From Capillidium heterosporum (taxonomy: Eukaryota; Entomophthoromycota; Entomophthoromycetes; Entomophthorales; Capillidiaceae): DNA of 64,000 nt. Numbering within the stretch: position 1 is the stretch's first letter; every line of letters begins with the position of its first letter. The notes under the pieces were generated by a model, which was not told the origin of the DNA, did no database searches, and saw nothing but the letters and a program-made list of their open reading frames with translations. Below, one piece after another: positions 1 to 12,450 of this stretch. The position numbers and the translations under genes are program-made. The stretch spans positions 620,001-684,000 of the forward strand of contig WBMQ01000011.1 of NCBI GenBank assembly GCA_016630905.1, written 5' to 3'.

Positions 1-795
1 GGATATCGGATAAATGTTACCCAAGCCTATGCCGTATAACTTTCCAATCGAAGTGAAGGATAACTTTGTTGTTATCTAAAAGTATATAAGCTTGATGATA
101 ATGAATAGGTCCTCAGACATTAGACCTATTTTTAGCCCTCTTCAATGATTGTATGGCCTAGATGCCTCCTTTATATCAAAAGTAAATGTAGTGTCACTTT
201 AACTATAGCTAAAATAGCAGTAAGATGCGAATACTCGTAGTACTAATTAAAAACGCAAAGTTTAATGTGTTACTGTGAATTGTTCTATTGAGCCTTGAAG
301 CGTATTTCCAATTAATGAAACCGTGATGAGGCTCACTATATGTGATTGTAGCCATAGTGCCAATCCAAGAAACAAGAGTATGCGAGCTTTAAGCCACATT
401 TATCACTTTCAAATCTAATAACTAGGTTTTGGCGCAGTACAGCTAAAGTTTTGCTACTTTCCTTCCCTGGACAATTCAACTCTGGTCATTTGCTTGGCTT
501 AAAGTACAACATCCAACAGAAAGATCCAGGGCGGAGTATAAGAAACTTATCCCATACCTAATGAGTTTGGAACCTTGCCTAATTAGTAGCTGAGCTTGCA
601 GCTCGTTGGATTTGAGTTGTTTGTGCTAGTAAAATGCAGTTAAATGGAGCTTTTGCAGGATCGTCAATCAAACTTATGCTTCTTTTGGCAACTTTTCTAA
701 ATTTGTTTATATATTACTCAGGGTACCCATATACGTTTAGTTCAACATAGTACATTGGAGTAAAAGCTATAGTTTTTCGAACTTTATTTAACAAT
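1..795. other. Intergenic, no gene seen
   Basis: AT-rich sequence with no reading frame that looks coded on either strand. Its right end is the promoter and 5' leader of the Zn2Cys6 gene that starts at 796. Confidence 0.6.
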
Positions 796-2487
796 ATGGA
801 CCAGGTAGAACTGTCATCTTACGCATGTGACCGGTGCAAAACTGCAAAAAGAGCTTGTACCAAGGAGATACCCGAATGTAGCCGTTGTAAGAGGCTGGGT
901 ACCAAATGCAGCTACATAGATAGGCTGTTTTCCAAAAAGGGGCTGTACCAAGCCAACCGATTCAACACTCAGCTGCTAAAGATTTCAAGGTAAAGCTTTC
1001 CCCATTTAATTGCTAACAGTATATTCGTTTGAAATAGGCTAACCACTCCCAATTCCTTCACCTTCTATTCCAAGATTCGAAATGCTTTGTTGACCAGCGA
1101 TACTTTATTCCTACTTATTGGCTTAGCCAACCTATCGATAACCACCGAGCAAAATCAAGATAAGAAGCATATAGTAGCCCTCATAAACTTTGATTCAGTG
1201 TTGGCCCAGCTGTCAGCTAAAGTCCCCCAAGCACTAAGCCCTACCGTCACTGATCTTACAACTGGTTATCAAAACTTTGTAGATGAGTATTACAAGCTAG
1301 CGATAACCAAGTACTTTAAGACGGTAAACTTTTACATCCCCCTATTCACTCCCAAATCCTTCTTGAGTAAACCAAGGTCCAGGCTGTTGAACTTGGTAGT
1401 CTTCGCTACCGGCTTGAAGAATCTAGAATTCCCCTACGATAAATTGAAGTACGTGCGGATCTTAGCCCAAGAGATTGTATGGTTATTCCACCAGGATTTC
1501 AAGAGACCAAGTCTGGAGACGGTGCAGGTCATGTACATAATGATGTTCTACTTGAACACCTTTCCCGAATTTAAGAAGATCCAAAAGCTCACAAAGATAT
1601 CGATTGCCAGTATCACCCACCGACTTGGTCTACATCAGCTACCTCCTAACTCCAAGCTCAACCAGTATGAGGCCCTGGAACGAAGGTTCTTTTACATAAT
1701 GCTAATGTACCTAACCTACGCGAGCTGCACCATCTCCAAAGAACCTCCCCAGCTAATTTTGCAAGCCAGCTTCACATCCCTAAGTTTCGAAGAGATATGG
1801 GATTTCAACGGATTCTCCTATACCAAATGTATCACCGATCCCATCGAAAAGTGCTTGTTCCTCAAAGTCCAGTCGTTCAATTACGCCAATGAGGTCATGC
1901 AGAGTATCTGTGAAGCTCGCTATTACGTTCAGAGCCAGAGCAAATCAGTTGGTGAACTACGAACCATGGTCCAGAAAATAACAACTAATTTGGATGCGAC
2001 CTGCAAACGGGATATCCTCAACTTTCACGTGCACAAGTCCAAACTACTATTGAACGACGACCAAAAATGTAGGTGGGAGACTGCAATCAACCACTCCCTA
2101 ATGTTCTACTTCTACCTACGGTTCAATGTCCTCCAAATAATCACCCAGATCTCCGACCTACCACCAGAAGCCTTACCACGACGCCATATGCAGAGTGAGG
2201 ATACCATACCTCAAACCTATCTACCCATAATGATCCGTACCGCCCTCCAAATAATCAATCTGTGTACACGAACTACGTCTGACACCCGTGAGCCCGACCA
2301 CATGTACTACCTGACTACGGCTCAAGTCTTTATCAACCGGTACGCTACCGACGCTATATACAAGCAAGAGTTGAAACGCATGGCCAAGGTCAAAGACAAG
2401 TATCTGGAACAATTCTTGGATTGTCCACTGACTGCTTCCTATATCGGCTTGCACAAACGTATCCAGGATTCCTTCTTGATCAAGTAG
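796..2487 (+). CDS. Zn2Cys6 fungal transcription factor, two exons
   Basis: Predicted nuclear DNA-binding regulator of 547 aa. Exons are 796..989 and 1038..2487; the 48-nt intron (990..1037) runs from GTAAAG to AATAG and removes an in-frame TAA. The zinc cluster has Cys at residues 11, 14, 21, 28, 31 and 38, the exact CX2CX6CX6CX2CX6C spacing of the Gal4 family, followed by a basic linker. The remaining ~480 residues are helical and Leu/Tyr-rich, like a fungal middle-homology region, but I see no diagnostic motif. The factor starting at 62942 is a paralog: exon 1 is the same length (194 nt), the intron is at the same site and phase, and the block after it (LLIGLANLSITTEQ) is shared. Target genes are unknown. 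Type is certain; the specific role is not. Confidence 0.93.
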
Positions 2488-3130
2488 CTAGTTTCTATTT
2501 ACTTTTCTATACAATGCAATGCCTTTTGTCGAAAAATTTGGTTATAATTTAAAAAGTATCCACCTAATTTTTAGCAGCTTTCCGCTTGTAATTTTGCCAA
2601 TGAATTAAAGTGATATAAAAAGTAATGTCAATTTTTAGTATAGACTATGTACCATGAATAATTTCTTATAGATATATATGGTTATTACATATTTCTTTTC
2701 AAAAAATATCGATACAGTAGTTTTATTTAGTAAATGGATTACTTTAATTTAGAAATTTTAACCCAATTTGAAATTTAGCTTTCGAAATTACTAACTTTTA
2801 TCTAAAGTATAGTTGAATAACGAAATCGTTGTGATATTCAACTGAAGATGCAGTGGAAAGCAAATGATGCCTGATTTAAAGAATAGTAATGTGCTCAAGT
2901 AGACTTTGTAAACTATGATACACTATAATGAAGTCAATAGAGAATTGTCTACCTAAATTCCAAATGTATTCGAAAACTTAATCTAAAACTCAAATATATT
3001 TATCAATTCACTGCATCTTAATCATCCTTTTGGTTTAAATCATTATATTTTACCAAACAACCATATCCAAACTTTCAATCCAGCAAAAAACAAATTAAAC
3101 TTACGAAACTTTAATCCGAATCCCTTTAAA
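2488..3130. other. Convergent intergenic region
   Basis: Lies between the 3' ends of the Zn2Cys6 gene and SEC21. It is AT-rich and should hold both poly(A) regions. No gene seen. Confidence 0.6.
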
Positions 3131-6100
3131 TTATACGACCGAGCTGACAACAGCAGTTGCCAAATCGGGATTCTCAGCCCGAGCAGTAACTTCGATGGTA
3201 ACCTGCTTCTGGCTACAGGACATACGTACCTTAGTAGCAACCTTGTGTTGATGGAACCCAAATTTACCAGTGAGGGATAAGGTGTGGGTGGCGGCATCAG
3301 CCTGCACTTGGTGTCCATCAACCACTTGCATACCAAACAAATTAATGAGGTGCTCAACCGTTTCTATACAATAAGTTTAGTAATAGGTTGGAATGGCAGT
3401 TTACCTTTCAAAGTATCAACCTCGGAGAGTATGAAGGTATCGACGACCTGATGATAGCCTTGCTCCTCAGACATAGAGGCCCACAATGAGGTGAAACCAC
3501 CTTCACTGGGGGAGGCCAAAACACTAGGCACCATGTAATCGGATAGACCGACTTTGATGGATTCAACCTAAGGTACAGGTTAGCACGCATAAAGTTAACT
3601 AAAATTACCGAATACTCATCTTCGAAACCTTCCTCGTCGATATCGCCAGTGTTAGGATCACAGTCCTTGACAGTGAACTTGAGGGAGTTGGTGAAGGTGG
3701 CAGTTGGATAAGTATCGGCTGGTAACGACCGGATGATGTAGGAGGTGACTGGAGCATCGTACTTTGCAGGAGGAGCTGGTAGGCTTCCTAGAAGTTCCAG
3801 GTCGGCAAACTCATCACCGGTAAGTAGGTCTACTGAAGAACCTTGCTCAAGCTCCATCTCGACAACTAGATCCTCGAGTACCATGTCGTTGATGGTGTTG
3901 TTGATTGTGAACTAAAAGATATTAAGTGAATGAGTTTAAACACGCGTTACTTCAAAGACAATGTGCTCCTTAAATATGTGCTTGACGCAGTGGACAACGT
4001 ACTCGGTCTCAGCTTCCGTCAACTCAATCGGTGTGAGCACCGGGTTCGATTTGAGGAGCTGACCGAACTCTTTAGTCTCAGGGAGCTCGCTATGAAGACG
4101 GTTGGTGTTGGTCTGGATGAGGTCAAGTAGTTGGGAGGACAAGGTAGCACCACCGGAAGCAGTTGCACTTTGAGCTTGGGCAGAGCCAGGTGCTTTGGAT
4201 TTGAGGATGGGGTCGACGATTGGTAAGGCGGATCCTTAGATAAAGTTAGCAGCAATTTAAGATTGGTAAATTTACTCTGGGAGGACTGGTAGTTGGACTC
4301 TTCGCCACGGTGACAGGTAGGTACGATTGTAATATCGAAAGGCTGAGCCGAGGTGCTCTCAGTTTCCTGGCAGTAGTAGGTCAACTGCTGCTCCAAGGTA
4401 CCAAAGTGGAACAATTCTTGGCTCTGGACGTACTTTTGCCCGATTTCTTCATCCTCCATTACCCTCAAAGACCAAACAGCGCGGTCACGGACTTCGTCAT
4501 CGGGGTCGTTCAAGCATCTACAGACTTGTAAGCTATTTAATTAAATATTAACGTACCTATTTAACAAAACCTTGACGCTCTTCTTGACTTTAGGATCTTG
4601 AACACCGACGCCAAACTTAGCGAGAGCAGATACGGCAGCAGCACGTACGACAGCAGTCTCGAGAACGACACGGTTGTAGATAAAACGTATATATAAGGTT
4701 GGGTTGGAAGCCTTTGGACCTTCCTGACCCAAGAAATGCAGGACCCTAACAGCCAGCTTGGAGAACTCGCAATCTTCGATGAACTCGCAAAGGTGGGAGA
4801 GGGCAGCCTCCTTGCTGGAAGGTACGTTCTGGATAAGCTCGATGACGGCATCGACTACGGCCCGCTTAAATTCGAAACCACCTTCGTCGCGCAGGATACT
4901 GCTTAAAAAGCCGAGGAGTACGTTATGTTTGGCAGGGAATTTCAGACCCAATGACTTGATGGCATCGACGACGATAACACGGAACTCATCCGAAATCTCA
5001 TTCATAAGTACAGAAACTTGTTTGATCAGAGCGTCAACTGTCGACTCGGTACCAATCTTGAGTAAAGCAGTGATGGCAAAGGTAGCTACCGAACGGTTAG
5101 GATCGGAAATCAGCTCATCGAGATTGAGTTTCCAGCTGGACATGGCGGTAGCGTGGATTGCAGCAACTCGGTTGATGGTTCGGATGGCAGCGAATCTTAA
5201 GGTGGCTCTTGATGAGGTAAGGAGCTGCTGGAGGGCTAGATAGTTTAGTTATAGGCTAGGAAATCAATTTACCTCGGACAGCAGGGTAGACTTGCTCTAC
5301 GGTCAAATTAGGCATGGAGCATATGGCCTTGGCAGCTTCTAAAGATACAGCGTCGTTACGGTTACGAAGCCAGTTGCATAATTTGTCGTAAATGGCAGGA
5401 ATAAAGCTAAAAATAAGATGAGTAATGTTGAATTGAAATCTAGTCCTACGTTCCAGATTGCTCCATAGTTTTTGCAGCTAAGCGAATCAACAAGCAGTGT
5501 GCGAAGGGGTCCTTCAAAGTTTCGGCAGTCATACCGCCACCGCCAACAAAGGTTTGGACAAGTTTAGTCATAGCCATACGGTCGTGTTGGCGGATGACGG
5601 CCATTAAACCTAAAGCGTGGTACTGAATCATAGTTGAAGCGATGGGTTGAGGGGCAGAGCTCGAGCGCATGAAAGAGGAAACCATCGAGGTAAAGCCTGA
5701 ACCCTTGGAGATCAGAGCTTCCTGGACTTCGTTGGACCATCTACGAATAACTTCCTTGCTCTGTGGGAACATGTGATAACTTGAAACCAAAGCTGCAGAG
5801 CTGATTGAAGTATCCGACTTGTCTACGATGGCAGTTTTAACTAATCTCTCAATGCCAGGCAAGGTGCTAGACTACATGCTATTAGTTGCATAACTATAAA
5901 AAAGTACGTCAGTAATCTTGCAAAGAGTACGGATAGCATTAGGTCGACAGATTGCTTCAGCCTGAGGTTGGGTGTCCTTGGCCAGACTATTGGTCGCAGA
6001 GAAGACATGTTCAGCGGTCGAAGATAGCTCTTTGATGACCAGGTGAACCATCTGGCGTAAAGAAATCTAAATATCGATACCAATACCTTTAGCTTTGTTA

Positions 6101-6403
6101 AAATATATAAATGGCTACTTACATCAGGAGATTGGAAGAGTTTCAAAATGGAAAAGAAAAGTTCAGTTGCATCGGTTGAACTCAAGGTTTCTCCAGTGTA
6201 CAGTAAAAACAAAACTTTGGCCAAGATGAAACGGCATTGCTTGGGTCTAATTGGGCTGACATTGAAAATTTTGGCTTCCTGCAGTACTTGAGCTTTGTCT
6301 AAATTTAAAAAGAGGTCGAGTTCATCTAAAATTCCAAAGCTTAGTTTAAAGTAGCTGCATTGTAAAACTTACCGACATCTTCATTCTTCTTATTCCAACT
6401 CAT
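3131..6403 (-). CDS. SEC21: Coatomer subunit gamma (gamma-COP, Sec21), 11 exons
   Basis: Gamma subunit of the COPI coat, which drives retrograde Golgi-to-ER vesicle traffic. I assembled 11 exons on the minus strand: 6373..6403, 6123..6325, 5908..6066, 5450..5871, 5273..5406, 4557..5235, 4276..4517, 3951..4234, 3609..3911, 3405..3567 and 3131..3363. All phases agree and give 950 aa, close to yeast Sec21 (935). The adaptin-like trunk includes the family blocks LCEFIEDCEF, LGQEGPK and YIRFIYNRVVLE. The C-terminal appendage includes TETEYVVHCVKH and FTVKDCDP. Introns are 36-56 nt. An alternative acceptor for intron 1, 27 nt downstream, would drop nine residues; the upstream one was chosen because the extra residues align with animal gamma-COP. 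No frameshift or missing region was found. The ten introns are far more than in budding yeasts. Confidence 0.97.
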
Positions 6404-7646
6404 GATCGTTCCTTGTCAAAGTTAAAATACTAAATTGGGATTTTATGAGCAATTGGGAATGTATGTTATATAGTTATTCGAGTAGATAACAATCGAGTTG
6501 TTTAAATTTTAAATTAGCTTTACTTACGGATCACTTGGTATGAATGGATTGACTCCAGTTTAGTTTTGTTTTATCACTGATTTATTAAGTGACATATATT
6601 TGAATATTATTGGCTGCATTTGGATTTTCACCCATTCAAGAATTTCCAGACAATAATTGATGGTTTAGCATCAAGATGTAAAAAGAATGTAGACGTTATA
6701 TATAGCGAGCGATTTAATTTTACATGCTCTATAATTCAAGTATATATTATATAATTTGCTTTTGATTTTCAAGTTGAAATTGTAGCTATGCATTCAAAGT
6801 CATATATAAAAGCACCAGCACATATTTAGATACTACGATAATAGGAAACTAAAGATTGAAGAAATAACTTGGAAAAATACTGTTGTGTTGTTAGACCCCT
6901 TATATAACACTTAATGCTTATAGTGCCTATACAATATACAGTTTTAGTATCTTATAGCTTTTACATTGCTAAGCAAATAGCCTGCTTCGAATAGTATCAA
7001 GGATTCCTTGTAATAGGCTTTATTAGAAGCTGATACAATATTTTGAAACACTAACAGTAAATAAGATGGTGTAAAAGTAGTGTTTAGGTAGGTTGCTAAA
7101 TTTCTTATTGAATCTAAGCTTTGTATTTTTGAGTAATAGCTTTGCAAATACTTGCTTTTGTTAAACTTGCCAATTTTTGTAATTACATCTCAAACTACTT
7201 TAGCAATCCATGCGAATATAACAAAAGATTTGATTCGGATTTATAGCTAATACCTAAGTGTACTATGATTTATAGTGACTACACATATCTAGGCATAATA
7301 CTGACGAAATCTATTGCAATTCACGCCCAATATTAGCTTTTAGTTATACAAACATCCAAGACAAAGCTTATATAACGTAAAGGTATTCTAATTACTTGTT
7401 ATTCGAAAGTGGCTGTTGACTTTAAAGCTTCTTTAGGCTTAATTGATTTATTGTATTTGTGTTACTTTGTATAGAAGCTGATCGTAGTTTAGAAAAGGCT
7501 TAGTAGAGTAGGCGTATCCTATAAATAGTATCATTTCTCATAAGAACTGCTTTATAGTAAACTCAACACGACCTGTTACTTTTTCAACTAATTCAACAGT
7601 ATCGTCAGTATAGTATACAATAACTAGGTACCATTTTTATATGAGT
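6404..7646. other. Intergenic, SEC21 promoter side
   Basis: AT-rich and without a credible gene. The right end borders the start of a dead BTB gene. A 67-codon open stretch at 6944..7147 has no family features. Confidence 0.55.
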
Positions 7647-8430
7647 ATGGATTCAAAGGGCATTCTGAGCCGAGCAGTATCAGAAATTGTATATTTCAAA
7701 AGCAAACGCGAACCACCTATGCATGTATCTCTAAAGGTTAATAGAAAAATTTAGCAAGTATGCTTTAAAACTTCTATTGGCATATTTAATACAGGTAGTA
7801 ATGCTTTTAAGACAGATAAGCATTACCTCAAAGTGCGAATCGAAATGGTCATAAAAATTAGTTATAGCAGAGCAGTTAGTTTTATAAAAAACTTCACTAT
7901 CGAAAAGAAAACTGATCACTTTGGTAATTTTTGTTATACTAGATAACCTAACTGTTTGGCTATAGAAGAATATGAGAAGTGACCACCAAAATATATAATA
8001 AAACATGTAGCTGTGGAAATTAAAGAAACTGTACCCATATCAAAAAGCATTCCCGCTAATCTAATCAAAAATTACAAAAGTGGCTGCCTCACTGATTGTA
8101 AAATCTATGCTAAAGACAATACACTGTTGGACAGTGATACTTGGAACGTAATTCATACTTGTCGTATCATCTTAACGAATAGGCCAAAGTTCTTTAAGAG
8201 ATGTTAGTCTCCAGGTTAAACAAAGAGATCAATAGGAAGGCTGTCATTACTGGAATCGCTTTCAAGCATCTAAAATTTATAATCAGCACATACTATCGAT
8301 GCCCATTAAGAATGCTACTCCTTACAACTGGACCGAAATAATTCAAAAGGTACTTTTTGAAAATCTCAATCTGATGGAATCGATTCTAGTTATACCAAAG
8401 GTACATATCAGCACTTTACCCTTGGAGTAA
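7647..8430 (+). pseudogene. BTB-domain gene, decayed copy
   Basis: Broken member of the local three-exon BTB family. The ATG at 7647 starts MDSKG..., matching the MDKEG... start of the intact genes. Around 7850-7930 a segment reading IKNFTIEKK corresponds to FKQNFTVERK in the intact copies, followed by an intron-like end at 7967. The BTB core is recognisable from 8040: LIKNYKSGCLTDCKIYA, then VIHTCRIIL and RPKFFK. A TAG at about 8205, later frame changes and the loss of residues around the middle of the domain end it. The last recognisable part is YNWTEIIQK at about 8315-8350. Cannot encode a full BTB protein. Confidence 0.75.
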
Positions 8431-8646
8431 CTAGTCTTTTCACTTTATACATATCACGCAACCAATAAGCTTTAATACTAAAAATATGTGAAGTTCTATT
8501 CAAGATTTTAATATCGTTATAAAATACTCAACTTTACTATATAACTCTTGAGGTAGAAAAACTTTGGATTTCCAAATATGCCAAATTAAACTATCAAACA
8601 CATAATTTACAAACTTCAATTTATTAAGTAGATATACTTTGTAAAC

Positions 8647-10740
8647 TTAGTTGAACTCCTTCAACCACTTGAGGACCTGGTTGCTGAATTCGATGACATT
8701 GGCAGGTCGACTGACACCATGACCTTCGTCGGCAAAGTACAGCAACTTGCTCTTAATACCCTTGCGCTGCAACAAAGTAAACAGAGCCAAAGCTTCGCCA
8801 TCAACAATTCGGTAATCCTTGAGACCTTGGATGATCAAAGTAGGAGTCTTGAAGTTCTTGGCATAGGTTTCAGGAGACCACTTACGGTAGCTAGCTTCGT
8901 TCTCAATAGCCGAACCACCAAAGTCGTACTCGGGGAACCACAGCTCGTCAGTGGTGAAGTAGGTGTGGTAGGTATCCAACTTACCGTTACCCATGACGAT
9001 GCATTTGAAGCTGTCGGTGTGGCCGTTGATCCAGTTACCCATGTAACCACCGAACGAAGTGCCTACCGAACAAGTGGACTTGGTATCGGCCCACTTGTAC
9101 TTGTCACCGACGTATTTGAGACCTTTCAAAAGATCCTCGTAGGGGTAGGAACCCCACTGGTTGTTGATTGAATCGACGAACTTCTGACCGTAACCGGTGG
9201 AACCGTGGTAGTTGATGACAACGGCGACGCGACCGGCCGAGGCATGCAAGTTGAAGTTATGGTTGGTGATGTAGCGGTCCAAGTAAGCGGACTGAGGGCC
9301 GCCGTGGATAATCAAGGAGATGGGGTACTTCTTGTGTTTGTCAAAGTTGATGGGCTTGACAATGAATCCATGGACAGTCTCGTTCAAGGCACCAGTGAAC
9401 CAGAAGTCTTCCAACTTGGGCAAGTAGACGCCGTTCAACTTATCCTTATTGGAGTTGGTGATCTGATGTTGCTTCTTGGTGGGGATGTCGATAGTAAAGA
9501 TCTCATTGGGAGTGGTGTAGGTTGACTTGGTGAAGACCAACTTATCGTTGCTCAAGATCTGGTAGCCGGCAACCGAGTTCTCACGGGTCAAGGTGGTGAC
9601 TTTGCCGGAGTTGACGTTGATGGAGAACAATTTGTTACGGCCTACTTCGGTGGCAATGGCGTAAATCTTCTTGGAGTCCCTGGAGAAGAGAGTGGAACCG
9701 GGGGATCTGTCCCATTTGTTTAGAATACGCTTGCTTCCTGATTTGAGGTGATAGAGAACGATGTCGTTCTTATCGGACTCATATTTGGCACGGGACATCT
9801 GTAACCAGGAGAGATACTCACCGTTGGGAGAGAAAATGGGACGGGTAGCAGCACCGTGGTTGTCCAAAGTCAGGTCTACAATGCTACCTTTACCATCGGC
9901 TTGGACGATGTGGATATTCTGTTCGGTCTCCCAAGCTTGGGTGACACCAGGGGTCTTGGCACCGAAAGAAACGAGGTTGCCGTCGGGGGAGATGGTGTAG
10001 TCATCAACGGAACCTGAGTAGTCGACAGGAGATTCCAAGTCGGTACCTTTGAGTAAGTTGACGGGTTCGTTAACAGCAACCAATTTGCCGTTAGCATAGT
10101 TGACCTGAACAGAGAAAAGTTGGACTAGACCACGGGCAACAAAATGATCCCAGTGTCTAACCATCAATTTGTCGTAGACCAAAGCCGAATCAAAACCTTT
10201 GTTCGGGTCAGGACTGTCGATGTAGCTGCCGAAGACAAGTCGGTTACCCTTGACATTCAACTTGAAGTTCTCGATGGGGGCGGTGAAGTTCAAGGCCAAG
10301 GTAGGTTTGGCGTCGTTGACGTTGGAGGTGAAGATGGCCTTCTTGGACAGTATGGCGAAGTTTTCGTTGTCCAACCAGCTCAAGTTGCTTACTCCAGTCT
10401 TCTGCAGCTCGGTCATATTCTTGATCTGGTTGGTAACCAAGTCGCGAAGGAGGACTGAGGTGACACGCACATTAGAGGAGTCAAAGTACTCGGACTGGGT
10501 GTATAGCAACTTCTTACCATCGGGGGAGGGGACGGGTAAACCGACGCTGTTCAAACCTACCATGATCTCGGGGGTAAAGGGCTTGAATTTACCGCTGACC
10601 TGGGCTTCGGCTTCTACCTTGACGGCGTTGGCATTGAGGTCGTCGGTTTGGGCGTTGAGGGAGTTAAAATTAGTTAGTAATAGGAGGAGAACTTGAACTA
10701 TGGGTTTCATCTTGGGCAACAAAACTTTAAAATTAACCAT
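8647..10740 (-). CDS. Secreted dipeptidyl-peptidase, DPP5-like, S9 family
   Basis: Secreted serine peptidase of the prolyl-oligopeptidase clan that removes N-terminal dipeptides, probably for external protein use. The single exon encodes 697 aa. An N-terminal hydrophobic stretch with an Ala-Gln cleavage site near residue 31 is a signal peptide. A beta-propeller region is followed by the alpha/beta-hydrolase domain. The nucleophile Ser562 lies in GTSFGGYMGN, Asp642 in GLKDYRIVDG and His674 in DEGHGVSRP, giving a complete triad. The N-terminus may really start at Met11 (position 10710), because a TATA box lies only about 20 nt upstream of the first ATG and Met11 gives a cleaner signal peptide (687 aa). 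A decayed fragment of a second copy lies at 15525..15644. Substrate range is inferred from the family only. Confidence 0.93.
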   Translation of the reverse strand: MVNFKVLLPKMKPIVQVLLLLLTNFNSLNAQTDDLNANAVKVEAEAQVSGKFKPFTPEIMVGLNSVGLPVPSPDGKKLLYTQSEYFDSSNVRVTSVLLRDLVTNQIKNMTELQKTGVSNLSWLDNENFAILSKKAIFTSNVNDAKPTLALNFTAPIENFKLNVKGNRLVFGSYIDSPDPNKGFDSALVYDKLMVRHWDHFVARGLVQLFSVQVNYANGKLVAVNEPVNLLKGTDLESPVDYSGSVDDYTISPDGNLVSFGAKTPGVTQAWETEQNIHIVQADGKGSIVDLTLDNHGAATRPIFSPNGEYLSWLQMSRAKYESDKNDIVLYHLKSGSKRILNKWDRSPGSTLFSRDSKKIYAIATEVGRNKLFSINVNSGKVTTLTRENSVAGYQILSNDKLVFTKSTYTTPNEIFTIDIPTKKQHQITNSNKDKLNGVYLPKLEDFWFTGALNETVHGFIVKPINFDKHKKYPISLIIHGGPQSAYLDRYITNHNFNLHASAGRVAVVINYHGSTGYGQKFVDSINNQWGSYPYEDLLKGLKYVGDKYKWADTKSTCSVGTSFGGYMGNWINGHTDSFKCIVMGNGKLDTYHTYFTTDELWFPEYDFGGSAIENEASYRKWSPETYAKNFKTPTLIIQGLKDYRIVDGEALALFTLLQRKGIKSKLLYFADEGHGVSRPANVIEFSNQVLKWLKEFN

Positions 10741-10760
10741 TTTTGCGGGGACTACTCTAC

Positions 10761-10767
10761 TTATATA
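10761..10767 (-). promoter_or_regulatory. TATA box of the DPP5-like gene
   Basis: TATATAA on the minus strand, 21 nt before the first ATG at 10740. A start of transcription 30 nt or more downstream of it would exclude that ATG and favour the one at 10710. Confidence 0.5.
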
Positions 10768-11727
10768 TGCTCATAGCAATGGATTCGAAAATTTCGATTT
10801 GGATCAGGTGATTTAACAGCTGGCTACATGACTACGATATCTAAGCTGCTTATTCCACCATTTTTCGCAAGAGAAAGTAAATGGTCGCATCAACGAGTGA
10901 CTTTGAGAATTTCTCAAGCTTGAACTACATTGGCTTATTAGTGGCTTTATTCCGACTACTGACCAAAGCATAAATTAGGCACATGATCTCTTGACTAGTT
11001 GGCTAGGAGTGAAGTTGCTATTTTGGGAACGAAAATTTTACTAATGGCTCATTCGGAATTCAACTTGCCGCTATTCCCCCGTTTGAGATTCACTACTCAG
11101 AGCCGATGTCTCTTTCTCAGCTAAAGGTACTTGTACTGGATTGATGTAGTTGATCCCGCCTTATAAAATAGACCACTTTCAAGCGATACTTTGCCAGGTA
11201 TTAAGTTCGTATTTACGAATATATTGGAGAATAATCTAATAGCTGGAATTCTTAGCCAGAAGTTGCAAATACCTTAGCTTAAGCCACCTGATAAGCTTAT
11301 AAAGTCATCCATTGCCAACTGACTAGAGTCCAGATCCAACTATTTCAAGCAAGGTGAACTTCGGCAACCAAATAAGCGAAATATTTGTTTAATGACATTT
11401 GGTAATCTAAGTTGAAGCTACCTGTCAAATGTTTTCGTTTACCATAAATAATGGCCCTATTCAAGTAAAGGCAACATTCAAGAAAAAGTATAGGTTCCAG
11501 CTATAGGCACAACTTGCTTATATATCTTACTAATGTAAATGGTTGTGCCTTTACAAACCTATAGCTTATTTCTATCAGTCGGCAAGCTATTAAAAGTTAA
11601 AGCCAAGTAAAAAACTAAACGTCGATTCTCTATATAAGTACACCTTCTATATGTAAATTTAGATAGATATATACTTAACTTCATTTAAGGATAGACATAT
11701 AGCATGAGTACATTAGCTTATACTATA
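10768..11727. other. Intergenic, no gene seen
   Basis: Upstream region of the DPP5-like gene up to the solo LTR. AT-rich; no coding signal or RNA gene recognised. Confidence 0.55.
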
Positions 11728-12450
11728 TGTTGGCTGGCTGCCCTCGCCAAGCGTTTGACTACTAGCTTCAACTTCCAATTGAGTGGGCTCGGTTGAATTT
11801 AGTGAGTCCCTCAGCATGGGACGTGATATGTGTATCGTGCTGTGAGCTGGCTAACATGACGTTATTGAATTTTTTACAGCCACTAAAAATACTCAAAACT
11901 CTTAATCCCTACAAAACTACTGGCTAGGAATCTTTAAACGTTTAAACTAATCCAACTTAAATCTACAATCTTAATCCTAGATTTGAAAACGATAGAAAAC
12001 CCAAAATCCAAATCAAAAGAGAACCCAATCTCCAAACTGCCCTTTCTCTCTGGGCAAGAGTTCTGGTATATATATCGTAGCTTTGGAGAAAAGCATAACT
12101 TGGCGATATGTAAACGAATTCTTTCTCAACAAAAAAGTAGGGCACGTGTTCTAGTTGCAGTAATCTACTACTAAAGTTAAGCTCTAATTCATCTGCAAGG
12201 TGGCAATTTGAGGGTTCGAAATCCAAGGTGAACAAAGAGCGTATCCATAATGAAAGGTCGATCTCAGGTAAATTTAAGTGAACTAATGATGAATTAGGGT
12301 AATGGGAACTGGGAAGATAGTAATTTAAAGCGTGAAAAAAAATAGATGAAAAATGAGAATACGTAGCCTGAAGCACAATATAAGCTACTCATGAAAAATA
12401 AAAATAATCCAATGTTCAATATACAACTTAGATGAAGAGCTAAGTTAGCA
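11728..12450 (+). mobile_element. Solo LTR of a retrotransposon, with 5-bp target duplication
   Basis: A 723-bp element starting TGTTGG and ending TTAGCA, flanked on both sides by the same five bases CTATA (11723..11727 and 12451..12455). A diverged second copy lies in the same orientation at 45338..46068. The TG...CA ends, imperfect inverted tips (TGTTAACT in the second copy against AGTTAGCA) and 5-bp duplication are what an LTR retrotransposon leaves after recombination between its LTRs. No gag or pol is seen nearby, and the family (Ty1 or Ty3 type) cannot be told. Its right end supplies the last three codons and the stop of the BTB gene at 12440..13256. Confidence 0.75.

Noticed and set aside
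4758-5243. 161-codon plus-strand frame inside SEC21
   Set aside because: Antisense shadow of the largest gamma-COP exons; the minus-strand frame matches a known protein over its full length.
8719-10696. Several long plus-strand frames opposite the DPP5-like gene
   Set aside because: Shadow frames caused by the high GC content of this gene; no start context or family features.
12190-12225. GGTTCGAAATCC, resembling a tRNA B box
   Set aside because: One base too long, no matching A box or cloverleaf, and it is not kept in the second LTR copy. No tRNA gene was found in the window.
11963-12376. 137-codon minus-strand frame
   Set aside because: Lies entirely within the solo LTR; the second LTR copy does not preserve it beyond a short stretch.
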